Origin: Myxococcales bacterium
GTDB taxonomy: Bacteria; Myxococcota_A; Polyangia; Polyangiales; Polyangiaceae
Length of the DNA stretch: 61,370 bases
Direction: 5' to 3'
NCBI GenBank assembly: GCA_016794345.1
Contig: JAEUKE010000296.1
Coordinates: 1 to 61,370 of the forward strand
Shown one piece after another: positions 25,096 through 33,668 of the stretch. The notes below the pieces were generated by a model. The model was not told where the DNA came from and did no database searches. It saw nothing but the letters and a program-made list of their open reading frames with translations. The position numbers were made by a program, and so were the translations under genes. Position 1 is the stretch's first letter. Each line of letters starts with the position of its first letter.

Positions 25096-26310
25096 TCAGC
25101 CGGCGCGGGATGCGCCGCGCGCGTGGCCGGAGAGCGACGCGTGCTCGGCCTCCGCGTCGGCGAGCGCGGCCTCGACGGCCGGCTCGTCGGCGTTCTCCAC
25201 GATGCGCTCGAGGGCGACGCGGAGCTTGGGGGAGGCCGCGCGATCGAGCGCGATGCGCACGCGCGCTCGCATCTCCGGATCCGCGTGGCTCGCGAGGAGC
25301 ATGGCGGCGCCGGCCCGCTCGGTCGGGGAGGCGTCCGCGGCTTCGAGGGCCTGGGCGATGTCCGAGGGCTCGAGGCTGCGCGTGCGGTAGTCGCCGCCTT
25401 GCCCGACGATCGCGCCGAGGTCCCGCCGCCACGCGCCGAGATCACGTCCTCGGCGGCTCAGCGCGTCGAGCACCAGGCGAGGGCTGGTCGAGGCCTGGAG
25501 GACGGCGCGCGCCTGCTGGATGCGGGCGGCCGCCGCGCGCACGGCCTGGGCCGAGGCGCCGAGGCCCCGTATGACGACGCGTTTCCCGCCGGCTCGGGTC
25601 AGGTAGACCGCCTGGTTCGTCCAGCTCACGTCGACGATGTCGCGAAGCGGGATGCTCTCCGAGCCGGTGGACCGGCGAACGATGACGACATCCGCGCCGA
25701 TCTCGACGAGCGGCGGCCGCGTGAGCGCTCCGAGCCCGAGGAACACGGCGACCGCGAGCGCGCAGAGGAGCGAGAAGAAGACGGGGCTCGCGAGATAAGC
25801 GAGGACGGCAAAGACCCCCAGAGGGACCGCGGCGAAATACGCGAGCAGCAGGCCGACGGCGGTCCGGCTCTCGCCCGTCAGATCGAGCTGGGTCCGGCGA
25901 CGAGACGCGTCCAGGCCCAGCTCGGCGAGCACGGCCTCGGCCTCCGCCCAGGTCCACGCGCCGACGTGGACCTCACGACCATCCGCGAGCGTGAGCTCCG
26001 CCTGCGCGCCCATCCCCGACGAGGTCACGACGCCGCGTTCGACCTCGGCGCCGTTCAGGATGACGGAGCCGGCGCTCCGCACGCTCGATCGGTCCACCTG
26101 GACGAGGCCCGAGGCGAGGAGCTTCGGGCTGCGCGCGAGGGCGGCGGTGATCGCGACGATCGCCGCGAAGGGGATGAGGGCGATCGGTATCAACGCGTGG
26201 AGGGGCGCGAGCACGATCCCCAGCGCGAAGGTGATCCAGGCGACGCGGCCTCGTCGCTTCGCCTTCGCGACCTCGTACTGTCGAACCCGCGCGTCTCTCA
26301 GGGAGATCAT
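25096..26310 (-). CDS. Integral membrane protein with PH-like region
   Basis: A 404-residue protein with paired hydrophobic segments at about 24-55 and 152-195. Between and after them are beta-rich segments (SGLVQVDRSSVRSAGSVIL, PPLVEIGADVVIVRRSTGS, IPLRDIVDVSWTNQAVYL), similar to bacterial PH domains facing the cytoplasm. The last 110 residues are helical with HEAT-like repeats (SPTERAGAAMLLASHADPEM, ASPKLRVALERIVENADEP). There is no signal peptide. I cannot name a function; a membrane-associated regulatory scaffold is plausible. Confidence 0.65.
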   Translation of the reverse strand: MISLRDARVRQYEVAKAKRRGRVAWITFALGIVLAPLHALIPIALIPFAAIVAITAALARSPKLLASGLVQVDRSSVRSAGSVILNGAEVERGVVTSSGMGAQAELTLADGREVHVGAWTWAEAEAVLAELGLDASRRRTQLDLTGESRTAVGLLLAYFAAVPLGVFAVLAYLASPVFFSLLCALAVAVFLGLGALTRPPLVEIGADVVIVRRSTGSESIPLRDIVDVSWTNQAVYLTRAGGKRVVIRGLGASAQAVRAAAARIQQARAVLQASTSPRLVLDALSRRGRDLGAWRRDLGAIVGQGGDYRTRSLEPSDIAQALEAADASPTERAGAAMLLASHADPEMRARVRIALDRAASPKLRVALERIVENADEPAVEAALADAEAEHASLSGHARGASRAG

Positions 26311-26376
26311 GGTGCGTGACGCGGGTCAGTGTAGCCGCGCTCTCACCCTCCCGCGGACCCTGATCGGGCGCGGCGC

Positions 26377-27999
26377 TCAGGGCATCGAGACGTCGACCTG
26401 GACGTCGAGGCTGTTGTCGCCGGTGCCGTGCGTGAGGACGTGGTGCTCGCCGGGCCAGCCGTCCTTGAAGGAGATGAGCGTGCCCGCGATCCCGAAGTCG
26501 TCATCACTCGAGAGCTCGCCGGTCGAGCCGTCCTCCTCCCACATGTCGGCGATGAGGCAGATCTTCTGGTCGGCATCGACCGGGAGGTCGTGCAGGTCGA
26601 TCGAGGTGGGGGCCGACGGATACCACGTGGTGAGCTCGGGGAAGCTGATCCAGCTGCCGTCGGGCGAGATCCAGACCCAGGCGAGCTCGCCGCCGGTGTT
26701 GCAGTCCTCGACCGGGCTCGTCGCCGTCGGGTAGCGGACCACCACCTGACCGAAGATCTCGACGTTGCCGCCCGGGTCGCCCCCGCTCACGTGCTCGATC
26801 CCCACCAGGTCCAGGTGCAGGTCCGTCCGGTTCTTCGTGCACTGCCGCTCGGCGTAGTCGGTCGTGAACGCGAGCTGCGTGACCGCGTTGTCGAGGTACG
26901 CGAGCTTGTAAGCGATGGGGGCGCCGGGAGAGTCCTTCGAGTAGCTGCCGCCGTTCTTGATGTAGGCGACCAGGCCTTCGAAGCCGTTGATCGCGCCGGT
27001 GGCGTCGTCGCCCGAGCCGCCGAGCACGAAGGCGCGAATCGTCGACTCGGCGAGCGTCTCCTTGTGCTCGGTCGCGACGTCGACGCCGATGTCGGCCACG
27101 CCGGCCGCGGCGTACGACGCCTCGAGCGCAGCCTTCACCTCGGAGGCGCTGCGGTCGGTCTGGACCGAGAAGATGACGCGGCGGCCGTAGGTGATCGATT
27201 GCACGTAGAGCGGCGGGCTCGCCTCGTTCATCCACGGGGTGAGGTCGTCGACCGTCGTGCCGTCGGCGAAGAACTCGGCCGGCGTGCCGTGTGTGTCGAC
27301 GTCGACCGTGTAGTAGGCCTGCGTGAAGTTCACGAGGATCTTCGTCTTGTGCTCGCTCGAGGCGAAGTCGAAGCTGGCGGCGATGTCGGGACCCCCCGGC
27401 CAGCTGACGCTCGCGCCGAGCGCGACGGAGAGCTGCGAGGTGCTGTTCACCTCGATCACCTCGAAGTCGAGCGAAGCGGCGGTCGCGCCGTCCACGCCGG
27501 CGGAGAGGATCTCGGATTGCTCCTCGCGGAAAGACGAGAGGCTCGGATCGGCCATCTCGCCGACGGGGCTCCCGACGAGGTTCTCGAGGGAGACGCTGAA
27601 CTTCACGGGCGCGAGGGGGACGCCGACCGGCGTGAGCACGCCGTTCGCGGCGTCCTCGCCGCGGACGATCACGCCGGGCCAGAGCGTGGCGCTGTTCGGC
27701 TGGAACGCCACGAACTCATCGAACTGCGCGGTCTCGGTGTACCGCGAGTAGGTGCAATACGACTCTCCGTCTTGCTCCGGGTCGGGGCAGAGACCATCGC
27801 AAGAGATCTCGGTCTTCGGCTGAGCGGGGGCGACGGCCAGGTTCGGGATGGCGAGGATGAACGCGTTGACGTCCGAGCCGGTTTCTTCTTCGGCCTCTTT
27901 CTGGTCGGCCGTGACCTTCCCACCCTCGCTGCAAGCCGCGGAGAAGACGGAGAGGAGGGCGAAGCTGAAGGCGGTCGAGACGGAGCGAGCGTTTCGCAT
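26377..27999 (-). CDS. Thiol-activated / cholesterol-dependent cytolysin family lipoprotein
   Basis: A 540-residue protein from the ATG at 27999. The signal ends in lipobox SAAC (Cys23), so it is predicted to be lipidated rather than freely secreted. CDC family landmarks: TLWPGVIVRGEDAANG (domain 1), a long central beta region, TYGRRVIFSVQTDRSASEVK and YSKDSPGAPIAYKLAYLDN-type segments, and at residues 432-446 the stretch DCNTGGELAWVWIS in the place of the Trp-rich undecapeptide ECTGLAWEWWR. The Cys is kept, but only two Trp remain. In the family, monomers oligomerise on membranes and unfold helices into a giant beta-barrel pore. Target lipid is unknown. Confidence 0.85.
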   Translation of the reverse strand: MRNARSVSTAFSFALLSVFSAACSEGGKVTADQKEAEEETGSDVNAFILAIPNLAVAPAQPKTEISCDGLCPDPEQDGESYCTYSRYTETAQFDEFVAFQPNSATLWPGVIVRGEDAANGVLTPVGVPLAPVKFSVSLENLVGSPVGEMADPSLSSFREEQSEILSAGVDGATAASLDFEVIEVNSTSQLSVALGASVSWPGGPDIAASFDFASSEHKTKILVNFTQAYYTVDVDTHGTPAEFFADGTTVDDLTPWMNEASPPLYVQSITYGRRVIFSVQTDRSASEVKAALEASYAAAGVADIGVDVATEHKETLAESTIRAFVLGGSGDDATGAINGFEGLVAYIKNGGSYSKDSPGAPIAYKLAYLDNAVTQLAFTTDYAERQCTKNRTDLHLDLVGIEHVSGGDPGGNVEIFGQVVVRYPTATSPVEDCNTGGELAWVWISPDGSWISFPELTTWYPSAPTSIDLHDLPVDADQKICLIADMWEEDGSTGELSSDDDFGIAGTLISFKDGWPGEHHVLTHGTGDNSLDVQVDVSMP

Positions 28000-28130
28000 G
28001 CGAAGCGTCTCCGAGCAGGAACTGTGCCCGGTCTGACGACACCATTCCCCCACGAAATCGTCACATCGAGGGGCGGGTCTGGATCAGCGCTTCACCACGG
28101 GCGACGCCTCAGGGCGGCTCGCGATGCCCG

Positions 28131-29084
28131 CTACTGGTTCGTCGCCGTGACCGTGTACGCGTCGCAGGCCGGCGGCGTCGTTCGGTTCAAGCGGACCGTG
28201 ACCACCGTCTGCCTGGGCGTCGTGTCGGTGCAGCAGCCGGCGCCGGCGACGTAGTTGTAGCTCTGCTCCCAGACGGTGGCAGCGATCCCCGTCTCGTCGT
28301 TGGCGCCGCCCGTGGTGGAGCAGCCAGCCGCGGTGCCCGCACAGTCCACCATCACGTCCATCGAATAGGAGCCGCCCGCGTTGTTCGTCAGCTCGACCTT
28401 GGGATGGAACGGCAGGCCCGCCGTCGGCTGATCGAACTGGAAGGTGAGCCAGTCGCTCGAGCCCGACATCTCGACGACGCCCGTGAGCGCGACGATTCCT
28501 CCGAGCGGAACGGTGGTCGTGGCGGCGGCGCCGCAGGCCGTCGCGGCCTGATCCGTGATGCACTCGCAGCCGTCGTCCGCGGACGCGTTGAAGTCCCAGC
28601 TCCCCGCCGTGCAGGCGGTGATGGCGCACGTGCCGGTGCACGACCAGTCTGCGACGTTCTGCGCGGAGGGATGTTGCGTCGGACAGGTGTCGTTCCCGTC
28701 GACGTCGTCGATCATGTTGTTGCAGTCGTCATCGGCTGCGTTGCAGATCTCGGGCTGGCTGCCCGGCTCGACGTTGGGAACGCAGGTGTTCACGCCCGCC
28801 TGGCAGAGCGTGGTCCCCGCGCCGCACGCGCCCGGCGTGCCCGTGTCACACGGCAACCCGTTGAGGACATCGGGGTTGTCGATCGTCCCGTCGCAGTTGT
28901 CGTCTTTGCCGTTGCAGGTCTCGTCGGTGCAGCCGGCACCCGTCGTGCCGGCGCCCGTGCCCGACCCGCCGGCGTTGACGCCGGTGCTCCCGGCGCTGCC
29001 CCCGTCGCCGTCATCGAGGTTTCCGCCTTCGGCGCAGGAGACCGACGCGAGGATCGTCATGCAGGCGAGCAAGCGGCCGATCAT
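28131..29084 (-). CDS. Lipoprotein with MopE-type metal-binding motifs
   Basis: A 317-residue protein from the ATG at 29084, lipobox VSC after MIGRLLACMTILAS. A low-complexity Gly/Ser/Thr linker precedes two Cys/Asp-rich motifs, CNGKDDNCDGTIDN and CNAADDDCNNMIDD, that match the putative metal-binding repeat of MopE-like and other myxobacterial surface proteins (acidic, Ca-binding-like loops). The C-terminal 130 residues form a beta-sandwich-like domain with CCTD and several Cys. It is divergent from the twin radical-SAM gene; the shared gap is 85 bases. Likely unrelated to that cluster, but its promoter region is shared. Confidence 0.75.
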   Translation of the reverse strand: MIGRLLACMTILASVSCAEGGNLDDGDGGSAGSTGVNAGGSGTGAGTTGAGCTDETCNGKDDNCDGTIDNPDVLNGLPCDTGTPGACGAGTTLCQAGVNTCVPNVEPGSQPEICNAADDDCNNMIDDVDGNDTCPTQHPSAQNVADWSCTGTCAITACTAGSWDFNASADDGCECITDQAATACGAAATTTVPLGGIVALTGVVEMSGSSDWLTFQFDQPTAGLPFHPKVELTNNAGGSYSMDVMVDCAGTAAGCSTTGGANDETGIAATVWEQSYNYVAGAGCCTDTTPRQTVVTVRLNRTTPPACDAYTVTATNQ

Positions 29085-29155
29085 GCTGAAGCTACCTCTC
29101 CTCGTAGGAGACCAGCAAAGCCGCGATCCTCGCAACCTTCCCGGTGACGTCGGGA

Positions 29156-29161
29156 TAGGAT
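29156..29161 (+). promoter_or_regulatory. Candidate -10 (TAGGAT) for the twin radical-SAM gene
   Basis: TAGGAT ends eight bases before the ATG at 29170, fitting the leaderless arrangement seen at other genes of this window. Confidence 0.45.
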
Positions 29162-29169
29162 TTCCCGGC

Positions 29170-31020
29170 ATGCACGCGCGGCCGCCTACATCGACGCCAA
29201 GGCTGCGGACGGTCGCCGTCGTCACGAACCGTCGATGCAACCAAGCGTGCACGTTCTGCCTCGAGCGAAGCGACGCGGAGGACCCGTCGGCGACGGGGGC
29301 GCACGAGATCGCGCGCCGGCTCCGTGAGGCCGCGGCCTCGGGCGCGGAGGAGATCTGCCTCACCGGAGGAGAGCCGTCGCTCCGGCGTGATCTGCCGCTG
29401 CTCGTGGCAGGCGCGCGAAAGCTCGGCGTGAAGCGCGTGGTGCTCGAGACGAACGGCGCGCTGATCGATCGGGAGCGCGCGAACGCCCTCGCGCGCGCTG
29501 GGCTCGACAAGGCGCGCGTCCACCTGTCCGGCTGGGGCTCGTCGCTCGACGCCGTCACGCGCGACCCCGGCGGGTTCGAGGCGTCGTCGGCGGGCGTCGT
29601 CGCGCTCCTCGAGGCGGGCATCGAGATCGAGATCGTGTCGGTGATCACCCGATCCACGAAGCCGCTCCTCACCTCGATGCCCGGCCAGATCGTGCGGTCG
29701 TGGCCCGGCGTCCGCGCCCTCGTCTTGGTCGTGCCGCGCGAGGCAGCCGACCCGACGGAGGTGCTCCCGTTGGGGGAGGCGGCCGCGGTGGCCCTCGAGA
29801 TCGAGGCCGCTGCGCGAGCGGTGGAGCTGCCCACCGCCCTCCACCCCCGATCATCGATGACGCCCTGCCTGTTCGACGCTCGAGCGCGGCCGCACCACTG
29901 GTTCTCTCTCCCCGAGGTCGCGGACCGCGACGGGCGCATCCGCGTGCCGGCGTGCGAGGCGTGTGACGTCGCCTCGCGGTGTGGTGGTCTTCCCATCGAC
30001 TCGCCGGACGCCGCGCTCGAGCTCCACCCCGTGCGTGGCGAGAAGGCGCGGCGCCGCCTGACGCTCGTCGGATCGGTCGAGGAGCAGATCTCGCGCGAGC
30101 TCGTGAGCCCCAACCTCACGATGGTCGGAGGGGAGAGCGTCTACGAGGAGATCGTCCGCACGAGCTTCCGGTGCAACCAGGCGTGCCGGTTCTGCTTCGT
30201 GTCGACGCATCTGCCCGCGCCGCCCGACGAGGCCGTGCGAAAGGCCATCATCTCCGCTGCCTCGCGCGGCGCGCGGGTGACGCTCTCCGGCGGAGAGCCC
30301 ACGCTCAACCCGAAGCTGCCCGAGTACCTCGCGCTGGCGCGGCAGCTCTCACCACACCCGGTGCAGCTGCAGACGAACGCGGTCCGGCTGGACGATCGAG
30401 GCCTCGTCGACGCCCTCGTGGCCGCCGGGCTGGAGGAGGCCTTCGTCTCGTTGCACGGCGCGACCCCCGAGATCTCGGACGCGGTGACTGAGGCGCCGGG
30501 GACCTTCGTCCGCACCGTCGCGGGGATCGACAACCTCGTGGCCGCGGGGGTCCGGGTCACGTTGAACTTCGTCGTCTGCAAGACGAACCTCGGCGAGCTC
30601 GTCCCGCTCGTGCGGCTCGTCGCCGGTCGCTGGCCGAAGGTCGAGCTCAGCATCTCGTTCGTGGCGCCCTCGACGGATCTCGTCCCGCGCGACCCGGCGC
30701 TCGTCCCCCGCTACGCCGAAGCGCTCCCCGTCATCGCCGAGGCCGTGTCGCTGGCCGCGAGCTCGGGCGTGCGTATCACCGGCTTCGAGTCGATGTGTGG
30801 GCTGCCGCTTTGCCTCGTGCCGGGCTCGCTCGCGCCGTACGCCGAGATCGCGGACCTCCCGGCCGGCTTCGATCGCGGCGAGTTCGTCAAGCCGGAAGGC
30901 TGCGAGCGCTGCGTGCTCGAGCGGAAGTGTTACGGCCTGAGGCGAGGGTACGCCGAGATGCACGGCACCTCGGAGCTCCGGCCGCTCGATCACACGGGCG
31001 TCATCTCGTCCCAGCCGTAG
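29170..31020 (+). CDS. Tandem (twin) radical-SAM protein
   Basis: A 616-residue protein with two complete radical-SAM units. Unit 1: CNQACTFC (Cys23, 27, 30), LTGGEPSLRRD, and C-terminal CEACDVASRC. Unit 2: CNQACRFC (Cys335, 339, 342), LSGGEPTLNPK, and C-terminal CERCVLERKC followed by YGLRRGYAEMHGTSELRP. Each CxxxCxxC triad should bind the SAM-cleaving 4Fe-4S cluster, and the CxxCx5C tails suggest an auxiliary cluster per unit. The frame is open upstream, but the ATG at 29170 has a TAGGAT 8 bases before it. This is a fused pair of maturase-like enzymes, by context acting on the (His-Gly-Ser)n peptide. Its 3' end overlaps the convergent gene by 31 bases. Confidence 0.88.
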   Translation: MHARPPTSTPRLRTVAVVTNRRCNQACTFCLERSDAEDPSATGAHEIARRLREAAASGAEEICLTGGEPSLRRDLPLLVAGARKLGVKRVVLETNGALIDRERANALARAGLDKARVHLSGWGSSLDAVTRDPGGFEASSAGVVALLEAGIEIEIVSVITRSTKPLLTSMPGQIVRSWPGVRALVLVVPREAADPTEVLPLGEAAAVALEIEAAARAVELPTALHPRSSMTPCLFDARARPHHWFSLPEVADRDGRIRVPACEACDVASRCGGLPIDSPDAALELHPVRGEKARRRLTLVGSVEEQISRELVSPNLTMVGGESVYEEIVRTSFRCNQACRFCFVSTHLPAPPDEAVRKAIISAASRGARVTLSGGEPTLNPKLPEYLALARQLSPHPVQLQTNAVRLDDRGLVDALVAAGLEEAFVSLHGATPEISDAVTEAPGTFVRTVAGIDNLVAAGVRVTLNFVVCKTNLGELVPLVRLVAGRWPKVELSISFVAPSTDLVPRDPALVPRYAEALPVIAEAVSLAASSGVRITGFESMCGLPLCLVPGSLAPYAEIADLPAGFDRGEFVKPEGCERCVLERKCYGLRRGYAEMHGTSELRPLDHTGVISSQP

Positions 31021-31991
31021 CGATCGGCGTACACCGACCACACGCCCTCGCACACGCCGTCGTAGCGGCAGCGAGCGCACTCGGGGCGCTTCACGCGGCG
31101 CGCCTCGTCGAGATCGTCGCGGGAGACCATGACGAGGCCGCGACGACCTTCCTCCGCGCGTGGCCTGGCGACGGCGGGGGCCGCCGCGTGGCGCTCGGTG
31201 TCGTAGTGGACGTAACGCTCGACGTACCCTCTGTTGAAATCGGCGATGCCTTCCGTCGTGCAGAGCGGGATGTCGACCAAGAAGGCCATGGGACGGAGCT
31301 CGCCCACGTCTCTCAGGAAGCCGCGGAACGTCTCGGCGATCTCCGTGTACCGCGGGAAGATGTGCTCGAAGTTGGTTTCGGCGCGGCCGTTCGCCTGCAT
31401 GACGTTGAAGACGACCTGGTCGACACCGAGCGCTCGCAAGAACCGGTAGATGGGGAGCAAGCTGGGGAGGTTTCGCTTGGTGACCACGGTGGAGGTGTGG
31501 AGCTCCACGCCGAACCGCTTGAGCTTGGCGACCGAGCGAAGGCCCTCCACCGTCTGCTCGAAGCTCTCCGGCGTCCGGGTGAGGCCCTCGTGGAGCTTCT
31601 TCTCGTGCCCGTGGATCGAGACGTAGAAGCGGTTCATGCCCGCCTTGGCCAGCGACGCGGCGTACGGCAGCTGGGAGAGCCGCCGTCCGTTCGTCATCGT
31701 GCTGATGCGCGGGTAGCCGAGCGCCTTCGCCCACGCGACGAACTCGGGCAGCTCCGGGCGCGTGGTCGGCTCGCCGCTCGTGAAGCAGACCTCTTCGGCG
31801 CCGCGGTGCCTCTCGAGCATCCACCGCACGCGCTCGCGCGTCATGGCCGAGTTGTTCTCGTACCGAGCGTCGCGGTCCTCTTCCATGCAGAAGACGCAGT
31901 TGTTGTTGCAGACGGCGCCGATGGAGACGTGGAGGCGTTCTCCCTGGGAGCTGATGCGCTCGACGACGTCCCGTTCCGCCACGAGAGGCAT
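30990..31991 (-). CDS. Radical-SAM protein with CxxCx5C tail
   Basis: A 333-residue protein. The SAM cluster motif CNNNCVFC has Cys28, 32, 35, followed by VCFTSGEPTTRPELPEF (the GGEP equivalent is SGEP), MTNGRRL and VSIHGHEKKLHEG, typical of MoaA/PqqE-like TIM barrels. The C-terminus CARCRYDGVCEGVWSVYADRYG carries the same CxxCx5C pattern as the neighbouring enzymes. No SPASM domain of full length is seen. It lies on the opposite strand to the main operon, with the next minus-strand radical-SAM gene 28 bases upstream, so these two form their own transcript. Substrate unknown; context suggests peptide modification. Confidence 0.87.
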   Translation of the reverse strand: MPLVAERDVVERISSQGERLHVSIGAVCNNNCVFCMEEDRDARYENNSAMTRERVRWMLERHRGAEEVCFTSGEPTTRPELPEFVAWAKALGYPRISTMTNGRRLSQLPYAASLAKAGMNRFYVSIHGHEKKLHEGLTRTPESFEQTVEGLRSVAKLKRFGVELHTSTVVTKRNLPSLLPIYRFLRALGVDQVVFNVMQANGRAETNFEHIFPRYTEIAETFRGFLRDVGELRPMAFLVDIPLCTTEGIADFNRGYVERYVHYDTERHAAAPAVARPRAEEGRRGLVMVSRDDLDEARRVKRPECARCRYDGVCEGVWSVYADRYGWDEMTPV

Positions 31992-32019
31992 GGTAGCAGA
32001 GCCTCGCCTCGCGCCGGCG

Positions 32020-32730
32020 TCAGGCTGTCGGCCCCAGCCCGGCGAACCGGCCCCGTGGTCCGGGCTCGCCCGGCTCGCCCACGGTTACCTGGACCCCCAA
32101 CCGTCTGCCTTCCGTCGCGGCCGCTTCGAGGACCGGCCTGGCGAGCTCTTCGTTGGGCGAGATCCGGAGGAGGCTCGCTCGCGCCGACCCCAGCGGTTCC
32201 AGGTGCGCGAGGCGCAGCGCGTCGGCGCCGAGCGCGCGGACGAGCCGCACCACCTCGACGAGGTGCCGGAAGTTGGAGCGCGTCACGACGACCGAGACGC
32301 CGACGGGCATCCCTCGCGCGCGGGCGTTCTGTATCCCGCGCGCGGTCTGGGCGAAGCTCCCTGGGCTGGACGTGTGGTAGTCGTGCATGGCGGCGCTCGA
32401 CCCGAACAAGGAGACGTCGAGCGAGAGCTGCCTCGACGCCTGCGCCAGCACGTCCGCGTACGCGGGGTAGGCGAGCCGCCTGCCGTTCGTCTGGAGCAGC
32501 GCGCTCACGCTCGGCCGGTCGGCGGCACGACGGAGGAGATCGGGCAGCTCGCCGACAAGGGTCGGCTCTCCGCCGACGAAGCAGAGGACGTCGCCAGGCT
32601 CCGCGGCGTCGATCGTCCGCGACGCCTCCTCGATCGAGGCCAGGGGCGCGCTCGCCCGCAGGTCGCCTTGCGCGCAGACGATGCAGCGATTGTTGCACGA
32701 AAACCCGAGGAAGACCGTCCGTCGCGCCAA
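32020..32730 (-). CDS. Minimal radical-SAM protein without C-terminal cluster motif
   Basis: A 236-residue protein starting with TTG at 32730. CNNRCIVC gives Cys12, 16, 19, followed by VGGEPTLVGELPDLLRRA, LQTNGRRL, LFGSSAAMHDYHTSSPGSF and GVSVVVTRSNFRHLVEVVRL. The LFG...HD...SPGSF pattern recalls HxsC-type maturases. The protein ends soon after the barrel with no further Cys, so unlike the other five it lacks any CxxCx5C tail and should carry only the SAM cluster. A TAGCTT hexamer lies nine bases ahead (32740-32745, minus strand). It is divergent from the main operon with a shared 59-base promoter region. Confidence 0.85.
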   Translation of the reverse strand: MARRTVFLGFSCNNRCIVCAQGDLRASAPLASIEEASRTIDAAEPGDVLCFVGGEPTLVGELPDLLRRAADRPSVSALLQTNGRRLAYPAYADVLAQASRQLSLDVSLFGSSAAMHDYHTSSPGSFAQTARGIQNARARGMPVGVSVVVTRSNFRHLVEVVRLVRALGADALRLAHLEPLGSARASLLRISPNEELARPVLEAAATEGRRLGVQVTVGEPGEPGPRGRFAGLGPTA

Positions 32731-32739
32731 GCCTCGTAG

Positions 32740-32782
32740 AAGCTACACTGCGGCCGCACCGGGAGCGATGCCCTGGTACGAT
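32740..32782. promoter_or_regulatory. Divergent promoter region of the radical-SAM cluster
   Basis: Two opposite TA-NNN-T hexamers are present: TAGCTT on the minus strand (32740-32745), nine bases from the TTG of the minimal enzyme, and TACGAT on the plus strand (32777-32782), seven bases from the GTG at 32790. The left part lies in a short inverted repeat, GTAG-AAG-CTAC (32736-32746), a possible operator. Confidence 0.4.
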
Positions 32783-32789
32783 CGTGGCT

Positions 32790-33668
32790 GTGCCGCTCCT
32801 CGACGTCGTGCTCGGCTACGACTGCAACCTCGGTTGCTCGTATTGCACGATCACGCCGGCCATGCGACGGCGCGCGCTCCCGACGGCGCGCGTGGCGGCC
32901 GCGCTCTCGGAGGCCTTCGACGCCGGGTACCGAGACGTGGCGTTCACCGGCGGTGAGCCGACCATCTTCGAGGACTTGCCTCGGCTGGTGCGGCTCGCCA
33001 GGTCGCTCGGATACGAGCACGTGAAGGTCGCGTCGAACGGGCTTCGGTACGCACACGAGCCGTACCTCGATCTCCTGGTCCGGAGCGGAGTGGATCGTTT
33101 CCACGTCTCGGTCCACGCGCCGTCGGACGCAGCCTACGACGCGACCGTGCGGCGCGAAGGCGCCGCTGCGCTCAGGCAGCGCGCGATCGAGGCGCTCGTC
33201 CGACGTGACCTCGACCCCACCGCAGACCTCATCCTCAAGGAGGACACCTACCGCGAGGTCGGCGCGTGGATCGCGTCGCTCCACGCGCTGGGCGTGCGGC
33301 GGTTCGCGCTCTGGCTGCTCTCGCTCACCGATCAGGCGGCGAACCTCGGATACGAGCTCCCCCGCATGACCGACGTCGCCCCGCACGTCGTGCAGGCGTT
33401 CGACGCGGCGCGGGCCGGCGACTACGAGGTCGTGAGCCTCCACCTCCCGAGGTGCCTTCTGCCCGGCTACGAGGAGCACGTGCGCCACCCGGGCTCGGAT
33501 CGCGTGCGGGTGATCACACCCGACGACACCTTCGAGCTGAGCGGATCGCGGCTGAGCGGAGGGAGCTTCCCCGAGGCTTGCGCGCCCTGTCGCTTCCGCA
33601 GCAGGTGTTGCGGCCTCCGGGCGGACTACGCGGCACGGCACGGGACGGCGGAGGTGCGGCCGTCGTGA
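32790..33668 (+). CDS. Radical-SAM protein, first gene of the main operon
   Basis: A 292-residue protein if the GTG at 32790 is used (Cys12, 16, 19 in CNLGCSYC, the same positions as in the divergent minimal enzyme). A GTG at 32784 would add two residues. Motifs: TGGEPTIFEDLPRLVRLA, VASNGLRYA, VSVHAPSDAAYDATV. The tail CAPCRFRSRCCGLRADYAARHG repeats the cluster-wide CxxCx5C signature. TACGAT lies seven bases upstream. The stop overlaps the start of the HExxH gene (GTGA), so translation is coupled. By family it cleaves SAM to a 5'-deoxyadenosyl radical; the substrate is inferred to be a peptide from context. Confidence 0.87.
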   Translation: MPLLDVVLGYDCNLGCSYCTITPAMRRRALPTARVAAALSEAFDAGYRDVAFTGGEPTIFEDLPRLVRLARSLGYEHVKVASNGLRYAHEPYLDLLVRSGVDRFHVSVHAPSDAAYDATVRREGAAALRQRAIEALVRRDLDPTADLILKEDTYREVGAWIASLHALGVRRFALWLLSLTDQAANLGYELPRMTDVAPHVVQAFDAARAGDYEVVSLHLPRCLLPGYEEHVRHPGSDRVRVITPDDTFELSGSRLSGGSFPEACAPCRFRSRCCGLRADYAARHGTAEVRPS

